Part shown: positions 1-8,999 of the stretch, piece after piece
How positions within the stretch are numbered: the first letter of the stretch is position 1
Layout of the letters: each line of letters starts with the position of its first letter
Assembly: GCF_000003815.2 (NCBI RefSeq)
Contig: NC_049979.1
Coordinates: 30,015,939-30,059,653 of the forward strand
Source of the DNA: Branchiostoma floridae
Lineage: Eukaryota > Chordata > Leptocardii > Amphioxiformes > Branchiostomatidae
Direction: 5' to 3'
DNA: 43,715 bases
Notes under the pieces: model-generated
Seen by the model: the letters and a program-made list of their open reading frames with translations, nothing else
Databases searched by the model: none
Told to the model about the DNA's origin: nothing
Program-made: the position numbers and the translations under genes

Positions 1-230
1 TTGTAGAGCTGAGTCCGTAAGATGTAAATTGTAAGGTTTGCAGAAAAAAAGTGTAATGTTCGGAGGAAATCCTATTATTTTTTTCTTTTTCTCGAAACCT
101 GTGTGTTCGTTAAAGCCATGTCTGTAAGACAAAAAAAGTAAGGTTTCTAGAAACCCTCTGGTTTTTTTTTTGCAACCTGTTTGTTTGTAAAAGCCGTGTC
201 TTTTAAAAGTAAAGTGTTAGGTATAGAGAA
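1..230 (+). repeat. TR76 tandem array, forward orientation, first block
   Basis: Three degenerate copies of a ~76-bp unit are visible. Landmarks in each unit are GCCGTGTCTGTAAGATGTAA, then a GGTTTGGAGAAAATCCTC-like stretch, a T-run ending TTTTCTCGGAACC, and TGTGTGTTTGTAATA. No open frame is conserved between units, so I read it as satellite DNA. The array is cut at about 230 by a short non-array stretch (231-294) that leads to a MITE. Confidence 0.85.
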
Positions 231-298
231 AATCATCTCCCCTAGCTAATTGTTCTCCTGTAGTTTAGATATCCGCCATTTTGGATTATCAATCTTAA

Positions 299-1245
299 CC
301 CTTAAGCACCCGACCTTTTTTTGCGACTAAAATGACCGAGTGGGACCCCAAAATGGTTTGTGCATAAAATCTCAGTACCATCTTTTATCGGCGATCATTG
401 TTTAGACATTGTTTCGTCAATGTAAGAGAAAGATTTTGAAATTCAAGGTGTTGCTAATTCCAACTCATTATCATAATTTATGCAAAAGTTCAGAAGGGCC
501 AAATTTTGCACTAAATCTATACTGACCAGATAGGAGAATTTTGAGGCCCTCAGCAACATTTATGTCGCATAACTCATGAACGGCTAGAGCTAAAGCTACG
601 AAACTTTGTATTTTATCACAAAATATTGTTTGCAAAATCTTTTTGATCCATAAAGTAAGTTTATCATTTTTTTGGGTTGCTATGGCAACCATATTCTAAC
701 AGGCATATTTTTGCCAAAATTTGACAATTTCAACAAGGTTTTTTTGGTAAACTACACCTGTTTTCTGACAATAAAAATCTATGCAATTCAATGTAATTTT
801 CATGACTTAAAATTTATAATTTATGCTAATTTCATGACGTCATTGGTCAAAATCCAAGATGGCCGCCCTTATTAGGCAAATTACGACATAATGTCGTCAA
901 ATTACATGTTGATGACAGAGGATTTTTTTCTGAGGATATAGGTTTATATTCTTATTATTGTCTAAAAGTGTGGTAGTCATACTATAAGTGGTTAAGGAGT
1001 TAGCCTCCAAAGTTTGTTTTAAAAACTGCACATTTTTGCTGGGGTCCGTTTGGACCCCAAAGGGACTGAACACAAACTTTCTTTATAATTTCCACATTAT
1101 TGTATCAATCTTTGCGAAAACTTAGGAGAAGGTATAAGACATATTGACTGACAAAGTCACGAAAGGATTCCGATCAAAAATGTTCAAATGGCACTTCAAA
1201 ATGTACGCCTGGAGTCCAAATGGACCCCACTCGGGTGTTTGAGGG
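299..1245 (+). mobile_element. piggyBac-like MITE, full length, 947 bp (element A)
   Basis: The left end reads TTAA then CCCTTAAGCACCCGACC (TTAA at 295-298). The right end reads TCGGGTGTTTGAGGG followed by ATAA at 1246-1249, a one-base-mutated TTAA. The ends are inverted copies of each other, and TTAA duplication is the signature of the piggyBac superfamily. There is no transposase frame, so the element is non-autonomous. Internal landmarks are an imperfect X-box palindrome GTTGCTATGGCAAC (676-689), TGACGTCA (835-842), a CCAAGATGGCCGCC motif just after it, and the 20-bp palindrome TGGGGTCCGTTTGGACCCCA (1040-1059). Element C (4529-5160) is a close relative with an internal deletion. Confidence 0.82.
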
Positions 1246-1249
1246 ATAA

Positions 1250-1603
1250 CTTATAGCCGTGTCTGTAAGATGTAAAGTGCAACTCTTTTTGTTCTCCGAG
1301 CGTATGTGTTTGTAATAGCGTGTCTGTAAAGTGTCAATTGTAAGGTTCGGATAAAATTCATGTAAGGATTGTCCATGGGGTAAGCAAAAACAAAATGGCA
1401 GCGTAAAAGCCGTGTCTGTAAGCTTTAAGTGCAATGTTTGGAGGAAATCCTCCGTTTTTTTCTCTCTCACAGCCTGTGTGTCTGGAACAGTTGATAAAAA
1501 GTAATGTTTAAAAAAAATCCTCTTTTTTCGGAACCTGTGTGTTTATAATAGCCGTGTCTGTAGGATTGTAAGTGTAAGGTTGGGATAAATTACTCTGTTT
1601 TTT
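1250..1603 (+). repeat. TR76 tandem array, forward orientation, second block
   Basis: About four to five ~76-bp units resume directly after MITE A and run to the SINE insertion. The GCCGTGTCTGTAAG landmark recurs near 1258, 1406 and 1551, and some units have drifted. Confidence 0.82.
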
Positions 1604-2119
1604 TAGTGGGACCGCGTAGCACAGTGGTATCGTGTTCGCCTCGGAACCGAAAGGTTGCGGGTTCGAATCCGACTGCCATGTTACCGATCTTGCGCCCTTG
1701 GGAAACACGGTTTTCCTCACTTTACTCAGGTTAAAATAAATACCTAGCTTCGGCTTGGGCAGTCCCTAGGATAGGACGTTAAATGGAGGTCCCAAGTATG
1801 GGGAGAGCCACACCCCATGCCCGTTAAGAAACCACACACGTGCGATGGTGCGGTATGTGTTGGTGCAAATTCTTCTGTTGGGAGTTGGTGGTTCACTTCA
1901 AATCAGCCGGATGGAGACCTGCGAACCTCTGTCTTGTATCAGCCACGTGGTGATTTACATCATTCAACCGGACGGGAGACCTGGCGCATTCCCGTCTTGT
2001 AATTAGCCAGCAAAAGGGTAATACTATGTCACCCCGTAAGTGGCGGTATAACCCCGTCGTGTGTAAACATGTTCGAACATGTGCGATCACGTCGACCGAT
2101 GATGATGATGATGATGATG
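1604..2119 (+). mobile_element. tRNA-derived SINE with ATG-repeat tail
   Basis: The head is tRNA-like with an RNA polymerase III A box (TAGCACAGTGG, 1617-1627) and a B box (GGTTCGAATCC, 1660-1670). The tRNA-unrelated body contains GGACGTTAAATGGAGGTCC and AGAGCCACACCCCATGC. The body also holds two diverged copies of a ~42-bp segment (about 1904-1944 and 1967-2008). The 3' end is a (ATG)n run at about 2098-2119. The flanks ACTCTGTTTTTT (1592-1603) and ACTCCATTTTTT (2120-2131) look like a 12-bp target-site duplication with two mismatches. The head and body resemble lancelet SINEs I remember; family assignment is tentative. The isotype of the parental tRNA cannot be read. Confidence 0.82.
1617..1670 (+). 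promoter_or_regulatory. Internal RNA polymerase III promoter of the SINE (A and B boxes)
   Basis: The A box TAGCACAGTGG at 1617-1627 and the B box GGTTCGAATCC at 1660-1670 are spaced about as in a tRNA gene. Both match consensus closely, so the promoter may still be competent. Confidence 0.75.
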
Positions 2120-4070
2120 ACTCCATTTTTTAACCTGATGTTTGCAATAGCCGTGACTGTAAGATTTAAAGAGGTAATGTGTGAATAAAATCCTCATTTC
2201 TTGTGGGAACCTGTGTGTTATGAAAAGCCGTGTCTGTAAAATGTAAAGTGTAAAATTTGGAGATATTCCCCTTTTTTTCTCCAGGAACCTGCGTATTTGT
2301 AAAAGGTGTGAATTTAAGTCGTTAAGTGTAAAGCTTTTAAAAAAAATCCTCTGTTTTTCTCTTGGAACCTGTGTGTTTGTAACAGCCGTGTCTGTAAGAT
2401 AGAAAGTGAAGGTTTGGAGTAAATTCTCCGGGTCTTTTTCTCGGAAACTTTGTGTTTCTAATAGCCATGTCTGTTAGATATAAAGTGTAAGGTTCGGAGA
2501 AAGTCCTCTTTTTTTTTCAGAACCTGTGTGTTTGTATTAGCCATGTCTGTAAGATGTAAGGTGCAAGGTTTGGAGAAAATCCTCTGTTTTTCCCTCGGTC
2601 AGATCCTGCGTGTTTGTAAAAGCCGTCACAGTAAGATGGTAAATGTNNNNNNNNNNNNNNNNNNNNNNNNNNNNNNNNNNNNNNNNNNNNNNNNNNNNNN
2701 NNNNNNNNNNNNNNNNNNNNNNNNNNNNNNNNNNNNNNNNNNNNNNTTTTAAGATTGTGCCATGTTTGGATAAAATCCTTTGTTTTTTCTCAAAAGAGGG
2801 TGTTTGTAAAACCCCTGTGTTTAAGATGTACAAGTGTAAAGTGTACGGTTTGGAAAAAAAATCTCTTTTTTTTTTCTTTCAGAACCTGTGTGGTTGTAAT
2901 GGACATGTCCGTAAGATGTAAAGTGTAAGGTTTAAAGAAAATTCTTTCTTTTCTCGATACCTGTGCGTTTCTAATAGCTGAGACTGCAATATTACAAGAG
3001 TAATGTTTGAAAAAAAAATCATTTTTTTTTCTCACGGATCCTGTGTGTTTGTATCTGCCGTGTCTGAAAGATTAAAAGTGTAGGGTTTGGAAAAAAATTC
3101 TCCCTTTTCCCCCCAGAGCCGTGTCTGTGAGGCGTTAAGTGCAAGGTTTGTAGAAAATGCACTTTTTTTTTCTTGGAACCTGTGTGTTTGTAATAGCTGT
3201 GTCTGTAAGATGTTTATTGTAAGGTTTGAATTAAATCCTCCTTTTTTTTTTCTTGGAACCTGTCTGTAGCTAATAGCCATGTACGTTAGAGGTAAAGTGT
3301 AAAGTTTGGAGAAAATCCTGTTTTCACTTTTGCAATGTTTAAAATAAGCCTGCGTTTTTGGAACCTGTGTATTTTTCAAAAGCCATGTCTGTAAGATAAA
3401 CAGTCTAATATTGAGATTAAATCCTTAATTTTTTCAGAACCTATCTGTTAGTAATTGTCGTGTCTGTAAGATGTAAAGTGGAAGGTTGGCAGAAATTCCT
3501 CTGTTTTTCTCTCAAAACCTGTGTTTGTAAAAGTCGTGTCTGTAAAATGTAAGATGCAACGTTTGGAAAAAAATCTTTCGTTTTTTTCTCTCGAAACCTT
3601 TGCGTTTGTAAGAGCTATGTCTGTAAGATGTAAAGTATAATTTTTGGAGAAAATCCTCTTTTTTTCTTTCGGAGCCTGTGTATTTTTAAAAGCCGTGTCT
3701 GTAAGATGAAAAGTGTAATGGTTGGAGAAAATTCTCATTTTTTTCTCGAAACCTTTTTGTTTCTAATAGCCGTGACTGTAAGATTGGAAGAGTAATGTTT
3801 GAAAAAAATCCTCTGTTTTTCGCAGAGAACCTGTGTGTTTGTATTATCCGTGTCTAAAAGATAGAAAGTGTTGGGATTGGAAAATTCCTCTTTTTTTCTC
3901 GAAACCTGTGTGTAGGTAATAGCCGTGTCTGGAAGAGGTGAAGCGTAAGATTTGGAGACAATCCTTCGTTTTCATTTATATCCTGTGTGTTTGAAATAGC
4001 CTTGTTTGTAAGATTAAAAGTGAAATGCTTAAAAAAATCCTGCCTTTTTTCTCGGAACCTGTGTAGTTTT
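2120..4070 (+). repeat. TR76 tandem array, forward orientation, main block
   Basis: About 24 further units of ~75-78 bp with the same landmarks run up to TTAA at 4071, where element B begins. The block is interrupted by an assembly gap at 2647-2746. The complementary strand of the consensus contains no TAA, TAG or TGA in any frame, which explains many 60-115-codon minus-strand open frames here. They share no conserved frame and I do not call them genes. Confidence 0.88.
2647..2746. other. Assembly gap (100 N)
   Basis: A run of exactly 100 N inside the TR76 array, which is the usual placeholder size for a gap of unknown length. The true copy number of the array is therefore unknown. Confidence 0.99.
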
Positions 4071-4074
4071 TTAA

Positions 4075-5310
4075 CCCTCAAACCACCGTATGGGGTCAAA
4101 ACTGACCGCAGCCGTATATCGATGTGTGCAATTATGTCAATTCTGGTCGAAAACAAATTTCCTCCTAGGAGTTTGTTTGTATATCTGTCCTATAACTTCT
4201 TAACGATTTTAAAGAGATTGGCTCATTGTTGATTGACTTATCCTCGAAAGTTTATGCATGGTCCATTGGGGTCAAAACTGACCCCAGCATTTTTTCTGAT
4301 GTACCTGTAAGCCAAATTTATTGTACCAACTTTTGGGCCATTATCATGTCAAATGAGGACATTAAGACGTCATCTGGGTAATATCGGCTGCCATCTTTGA
4401 TTTTGACTGATGATGTAATCAAATTAGCATAAATTATGAATATTGAGTTGTGAAATTTATGTTGAATTGAATAAGATGTGATAAACAATTGTTATTTGCC
4501 AAGAAAACCTTAAAACTTAAATGTTTAACCCTCAAGCACCCGACCTTTTTTTGCGACTAAAATGACCGAGTGGTTATTTAGGGTTGCCATGGCAACGGAA
4601 GGCATATTTTTGCAAAAAAATTCCAATTTTGATTTAAACAAGGTTTTTTTGGTAAACCATGCTTGTTTTCTTACAACAATAAAGTTCTATGAAGTTTAAT
4701 GCTTTTTTCATGATTCAAAATTTATAATTTATGCTAATTTCATGACGCCATTAGTCAAAATCCAAGATGGCCGCCCTTACAAGGTAAATGACGTCATAAT
4801 GACGTCACATTATATGGTAATGACACTGAAGTTTCTAGGAGGATTTAGTTTTACATGTTTACTATTCTCTGAAAGTTTGGTGGTGATAAGATAAGTAGTT
4901 AGAGAGTTGGACTCAAAAGTTTGTTTCAAAACCTGCACTTTTTGGCTGGGGTCCGTTTGGACCCCAGACGGACTGATCACGGACTTTCTTTATAGCTTCC
5001 ACAGTATTGTACCAATCTTCATAAAAACGTAGGAGAAGGTATAGAAGACATTGGCTGACAAAGTCACGGAAGGATTTTTTTCGTCCAATAAAAAATGTTC
5101 AAATAATACTTCAAAATGTATGCCTGGGGTCCAAATGGACCCCACTCGGGTGTTTGAGGGTTAATACAAAATTAGATAATTTCGTAATTAATATGTTTGT
5201 CAGAATTCCGTTGCCATGGCAACATAAAACATGATGAACATACTTTGTTCACTGAAACTGTTTGCTATCAAAATTTTCTAAAAAGTTACCAAGTTTGGTG
5301 GCCCTATCTG
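4075..5310 (-). mobile_element. piggyBac-like element remnant, inverted and interrupted (element B)
   Basis: TTAA at 4071-4074 is followed by CCCTCAAACCACCGTATGG, and a subterminal palindrome (TGGGGTCAAAACTGACCGCA) lies at 4091-4110. A second, perfect copy of the palindrome lies at 4267-4286. The interior (about 4340-4524 and 5165-5300) matches the reverse complement of element A, including a perfect GTTGCCATGGCAAC at 5210-5223. This is an older relative in the opposite orientation. It was later split by element C inserting into one of its TTAA sites. No right terminal inverted repeat is visible; the element fades into reversed TR76 units at about 5311. Confidence 0.7.
4529..5160 (+). mobile_element. 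piggyBac-like MITE, internally deleted, 632 bp (element C)
   Basis: Both target TTAA copies are intact (4525-4528 and 5161-5164). The left end is CCCTCAAGCACCCGACC and the right end is TCGGGTGTTTGAGGG. Relative to element A about 300 bp after the left subterminal GACCGAGTGG motif is missing. Internal landmarks are a perfect X-box palindrome GTTGCCATGGCAAC (4583-4596), AAGATGGCCGCC (about 4763), two TGACGTCA sites (4789-4796 and 4800-4807), and the 20-bp palindrome TGGGGTCCGTTTGGACCCCA (4947-4966). It sits inside element B. Intact ends and duplications suggest it is the younger insertion. Confidence 0.88.
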
Positions 5311-5679
5311 TATACAAGCACACAAGTTTCAAAAGAAGAACAGGATTTGTTTCCCAATCTGAAAATTTACATGTTAAAGTCACGGCGTTTACAAACACAC
5401 AGGTTCCGAGAAAAACGGATAATTTAATCCAAACATTGCAGTTTAATCTTATAGACACGGCTTTCACAAACACACAGGTTCTGAGAAAAGCGGAGGAAAA
5501 CCTTACACATAACATCCTACAGACACGGTTTTTACAAACTTACCGGTTCCAAATAAAAGGAAGATTCTTTTTAAAACATTACCTTTTTTCCAGCTGTTCC
5601 AGACACACATGTTGTGAGAGAAAAAAACGGAGCATTTTCTCCAAACCTTGCACTTAACAGCTTACAGACACGGCTTTTA
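5311..5679 (-). repeat. TR76 tandem array, reverse orientation, block before the mariner-like MITE
   Basis: The same ~76-bp unit now appears as its reverse complement, with landmarks ACACACAGGTTCCGAGAAAAA, GGATTTTCTCCAAACC and TTACAGACACGGCTTTTACA. About five units run up to the TA at 5678-5679, where a MITE is inserted. Plus-strand open frames here, such as 5262-5657, are a by-product of the stop-free unit. Confidence 0.85.
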
Positions 5680-6044
5680 CACTGCCCAAAATGATTTTTT
5701 TCCTTTTTATTTTGCAAAACGATAACAAATCTAGAGACTTATTTAGGAAAATCTTTTTTTTTCATAATGCAAGATAAAAGAATAGTGTAAATTATTTTTT
5801 TATAACCAGAATCAACTCTTAAGTAATACAAGGATTTTTTTCTTCCTTAAAGATAACTTTCCTGTGAGGAAGCAATACAAGATAAAAAATTGAAGCATTT
5901 TTCGAAATACAAGAAAACAAATCTCAAATCACCTCATAAACGTTTCAAAGAGTCTTTTAAAGATTTCTAGGGGAGAGAATAATTTTCTTCCTGCAAGATA
6001 CATTTTCTGTGAGGAAGCAATACAAAAAAGCGTTATTGGCAGTG
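5680..6044. mobile_element. Tc1/mariner-like MITE, 365 bp, TA target duplication
   Basis: The ends are CACTGCCCAAAATGA (left) and, read inward from the right, CACTGCCAATAACGC. They are flanked by TA at 5678-5679 and 6045-6046. Removing the element and one TA rejoins a normal TR76 unit (GGCTTTTA joined to CAAGCTAAGG, matching the array's GGCTTTTACAAACACAGG). The interior is AT-rich with no transposase frame. It holds two copies of a CTGTGAGGAAGCAATACAA segment about 146 bp apart (ending near 5880 and 6025). Confidence 0.8.
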
Positions 6045-6046
6045 TA

Positions 6047-6390
6047 CAAGCTAAGGTTAAAGAAAAAACAATTTTCTCTAAACGCTACACTTTTCATTTC
6101 AGAGACACGGCTATTACAAATCAACAGTCTCAAAGAAAAAGGATTTATCCAAACCTTACAATTGACACTTTACAGACACGGCTACTACAAACACAAAAGC
6201 TCAGAGAACAAAAAGAGAATTTTCTCCAAACCCTGCACATAACATCTTACAAACACGACTATTACTAATACAAAGGTTCCATACTTAGAGAAAAACAGAG
6301 CGTGTTTCCAAACCTTACACTTTATATCTTACAAAAACCGTTTTACAAACATACAGGTTTCCCAAACAAGAAATCTTTTCAAAAAAGCTG
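6047..6390 (-). repeat. TR76 tandem array, reverse orientation, block after the MITE
   Basis: About four to five units resume in register after the MITE's TA duplication, with GAGACACGGCTATTACAA near 6100 and TTACAGACACGGCTACTACA near 6170. They end at about 6390, where a GC-richer sequence (TGCCTTGCCGCG) starts. Confidence 0.83.
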
Positions 6391-6689
6391 TGCCTTGCCG
6401 CGTGGTAGGAATATCGTCAGGAAAAAGCGGGTCGGCACTTCAAGCCCGGCAAGGCAAAATGTTGTGCGTTGGCGTGCAGTAGGGATAATTTGCTTGTCTG
6501 CTAAATACGTATTATGGTAGCCAAAGCCTTGTATTGATCTGTTAATCTTGTTGTAAATATATGTAGGTGTCTTAAAATATGATGTTGCATTTTCTGACCC
6601 TCGACAACTAATAAATATGAAATAATTAGACCTTATTTCAAGGATATACAGTAACAATTTTAATTTATTTCATTTCTGTGAAAGGATAG

Positions 6690-7617
6690 CTGAGTGAGTA
6701 CTGTATGGTTAGCAGGAGTTCAGGTACTTTGGTCAGCTGAGAGGGTACAGCATGCACAGCAGGCGTCCAGGTATTGTGGCCAGATGAGTGGGTACTGCAT
6801 GCACAGCAGGAGTCCAGGTATTGTGGCCAGCTGAGTTAGTACCGCATACACGGCAGGAGTCGAGGTACTGTGGTCAGCTGAGTGGGTACTGCATGCACAG
6901 CAGGAGTCCAGGTACTGTGGTCAGCTTAGTGGGTACTGCATGCACAGCAGGAGTCCAGGTACTGTGGTCAGCTGAGTTAGTACCGCATACACGGCAGGAG
7001 TCCAGGTATTGTGGTCAGCTGAATGGGTACCGTATGCACAGCAGGAGTCCAGGTACTGTGGTCAGCTGAGTGGGTAATGTATGTATGGCAGGAGTCCAGG
7101 TACTGTGGTCAGCTGAGTGGGTATTGCATGCATGGCTGGAGTCCAGGTACTGTGGTCAGCTGAGTGGGTACTGCATGCGTGGCTGGAGTCCAGGTACTGT
7201 GGTCAGCTGAGTGGGTATTGCATGCATGGCTGGAGTCCAGGTACTGTGGTCAGCTGAGTGGGTACTGCATGCGTGGCTGGAGTCCAGGTACTGTGGTCAG
7301 CTGAGTGGGTACTGCATGCACAGCTAGAGTCCAGGTACTGCGGTCAGCTGAGTGGGTACTGCATGCACAGCAGGAGTCCAGGTACTGCAGTCAGCTGAGT
7401 GGGTACTACATGCACAGCAGGAGTCCAGGTACTGTGGTGAGCTGAGTGGGTACTGCATGCACAGCTAAAGTCCAGGTACTGCGGTCAGCTGAGTGGGTAC
7501 TGCATGCACAGCAGGAGTCCAGGTACTGTGGTGAGCTGAGTGGGTACTGCATGCACAATTTGAGGTACTGTGGTAAGTTGAGAGGGTACTATATGAATGA
7601 CTGCAGTTCAGGTATAT
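6690..7617 (+). repeat. 47-bp minisatellite with a 141-bp higher-order period
   Basis: About 19-20 copies of a 47-bp unit are present, with landmarks GGTCAGCTGAGTGGGTACTG, CATGCACAGCAGGAG and TCCAGGTACTG. The array contains many CAGCTGAGTGGGTA and GCATGC motifs. Variant units recur exactly 141 bp (three units) apart: CTGAGTTAG at 6831 and 6972, and CAGCTAGAG/CAGCTAAAG at 7321 and 7462. A 94-bp dimer alternating GCATGCATGG and GCATGCGTGG is seen at about 7110-7290. The unit is not a multiple of three and its GCTGAG carries a stop in one frame. Open frames at 6788-7069 and 7446-7643 are incidental. Confidence 0.93.
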
Positions 7618-7639
7618 GCACTATGGTAAGATTGAACAA

Positions 7640-8960
7640 TTAGTTAAATTTCTTGTGTCAACATTAAAACCAACGGAATGAGCGTATGCATTTTTGATTG
7701 ATAGAATACTAGGTGTTTCTAAACATATGACTGAAGGGTAGCACCCTAAATTTCATTACATTCTTCACAATTTGTGGTATAGGGGATCTGCTACCCTCCT
7801 CCACCGACAGCTTTAATTTTTTTGTCATTGTGACCAAAATGAAGGCATTACAACAAACAGTCCCGAGAAGACACTTAAAGATTGGCAAACGTTAGTTGGT
7901 AAGCAAGAAACTAAGACACGCATGTAAATAGAAAGACTGGGGAGGGGGGCGGTTTTGTTTCACTTCGTCTTTTCGGTTTTATGAAATTTATGAAATTATG
8001 TTTACAGCCGGACAAACCACAGTGTCATTTATTACACTTCTCAATAATGTGTTAACCTATAGTGTCAGGGAAGTACCATCAAGGTAACAAAAATTTCCGA
8101 CAATGCACAAAGCAAAGTCATCTACGGAAGATGATGACTGGCCACAACAAAAACACCGAATAAAAACGATAATTTGTGGAACCACTACGATAGAACTAGG
8201 AGTTTGACATACTGAGTAGGTAGAATTTTATTTTACATATTCTAAGACGTTAAATTTTCCTTCTGAATTCCCGATAACTTTAAAGAAAGGATATATAATG
8301 AAGACTAGAAAATTTAGTACGTACCACAGGCCTGAGGTCTCTAACTGGAGTTTCTCACCGATAGCAGGCACGCGTTCTGAAAATGCGTCGCATACAGAAA
8401 ATGCATTGCAAACAAACAATTATTGCTTGCGACAGGACTTGGATTAGTATTTAAAATGTAAATAGTGACCCGCAAATATTATTTATTACGACTTTTCGTG
8501 TAACGCTTTGAGCTCGCATTCTACTGAACTCAAGTTAGCGTTTTGCTGCGGTCATACGTTCTTGAGACGTTTTAATGACGTCATTGCCTACTTATATATT
8601 CACATACAATGCATTGGTCTGATTAGGCATTTATTTCATCTTTATGAATAGCTAATGCAAATTGTTATGTAAGATAATTCACTTGATAATATTTTACTAC
8701 AATGGATCTGAAATATCACCATACAACGCTTCATTCATTCGATGTAACCAGATGTTAAGAGGCTTTCAGTACCGACCACAACTGTTATCAAATACGTAAA
8801 TCGGAGGTATTAATCTTGACGGGGATGTACTGTTGGTCGCCTAAGCCGTAAGTTTGTCCACGAGAAAGAGAACTGGGAAGGGACTTCGGAAGGGCCTTTG
8901 GAAGGGCTGGGTTAACATTGTTTGAACCATTGATGCATCCAACCATCCAACCAAGAAAAT
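7640..8960. other. No recognised gene; single-copy-like AT-rich DNA
   Basis: I see no coding region, RNA gene or repeat that I can name. A full TGACGTCA palindrome lies at 8576-8583, and three GGAAGGG copies cluster near 8870-8910. A 63-codon minus-strand open frame (8228-8419) has no recognisable features. Confidence 0.6.
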
Positions 8961-8999
8961 AGTGGCCACAAGGCCATGCCGCTGCCGCGGCAAGGCAAA

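Larger units (their letters stand above)
6391..8997. mobile_element. Candidate 2.6-kb non-autonomous element bounded by a 12-bp inverted repeat
   Basis: TGCCTTGCCGCG at 6391-6402 is the exact reverse complement of CGCGGCAAGGCA at 8986-8997. TR76 in the same reverse orientation lies on both sides, so the whole segment looks inserted into the array. The left end is itself a fold-back: TGCCTTGCCG (6391-6400) pairs with CGGCAAGGCA (6447-6456). I see no convincing target-site duplication and no transposase frame. The short inverted repeat could also come from two copies of one small GC-rich repeat. Contents are the 47-bp minisatellite and about 1.3 kb of unremarkable sequence. Confidence 0.35.

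Noticed and set aside
1606-1680. Functional tRNA gene
   Set aside because: The A and B boxes are good, but no clean cloverleaf or anticodon stem can be drawn. The sequence continues into a SINE body with a microsatellite tail and target duplication.
6391-6456. tRNA-like fold (ends pair, TTCAAGCCC resembles a T-loop)
   Set aside because: The pairing ends fit a short inverted repeat better; there is no A box and the internal arms do not form.
6690-7617. CRISPR array
   Set aside because: Units are contiguous 47-bp repeats without unique spacers, in a eukaryotic context and with no cas genes.
8576-8583. CRE palindrome TGACGTCA as a promoter
   Set aside because: A single 8-bp site with no TATA, initiator or gene nearby is expected by chance often enough.
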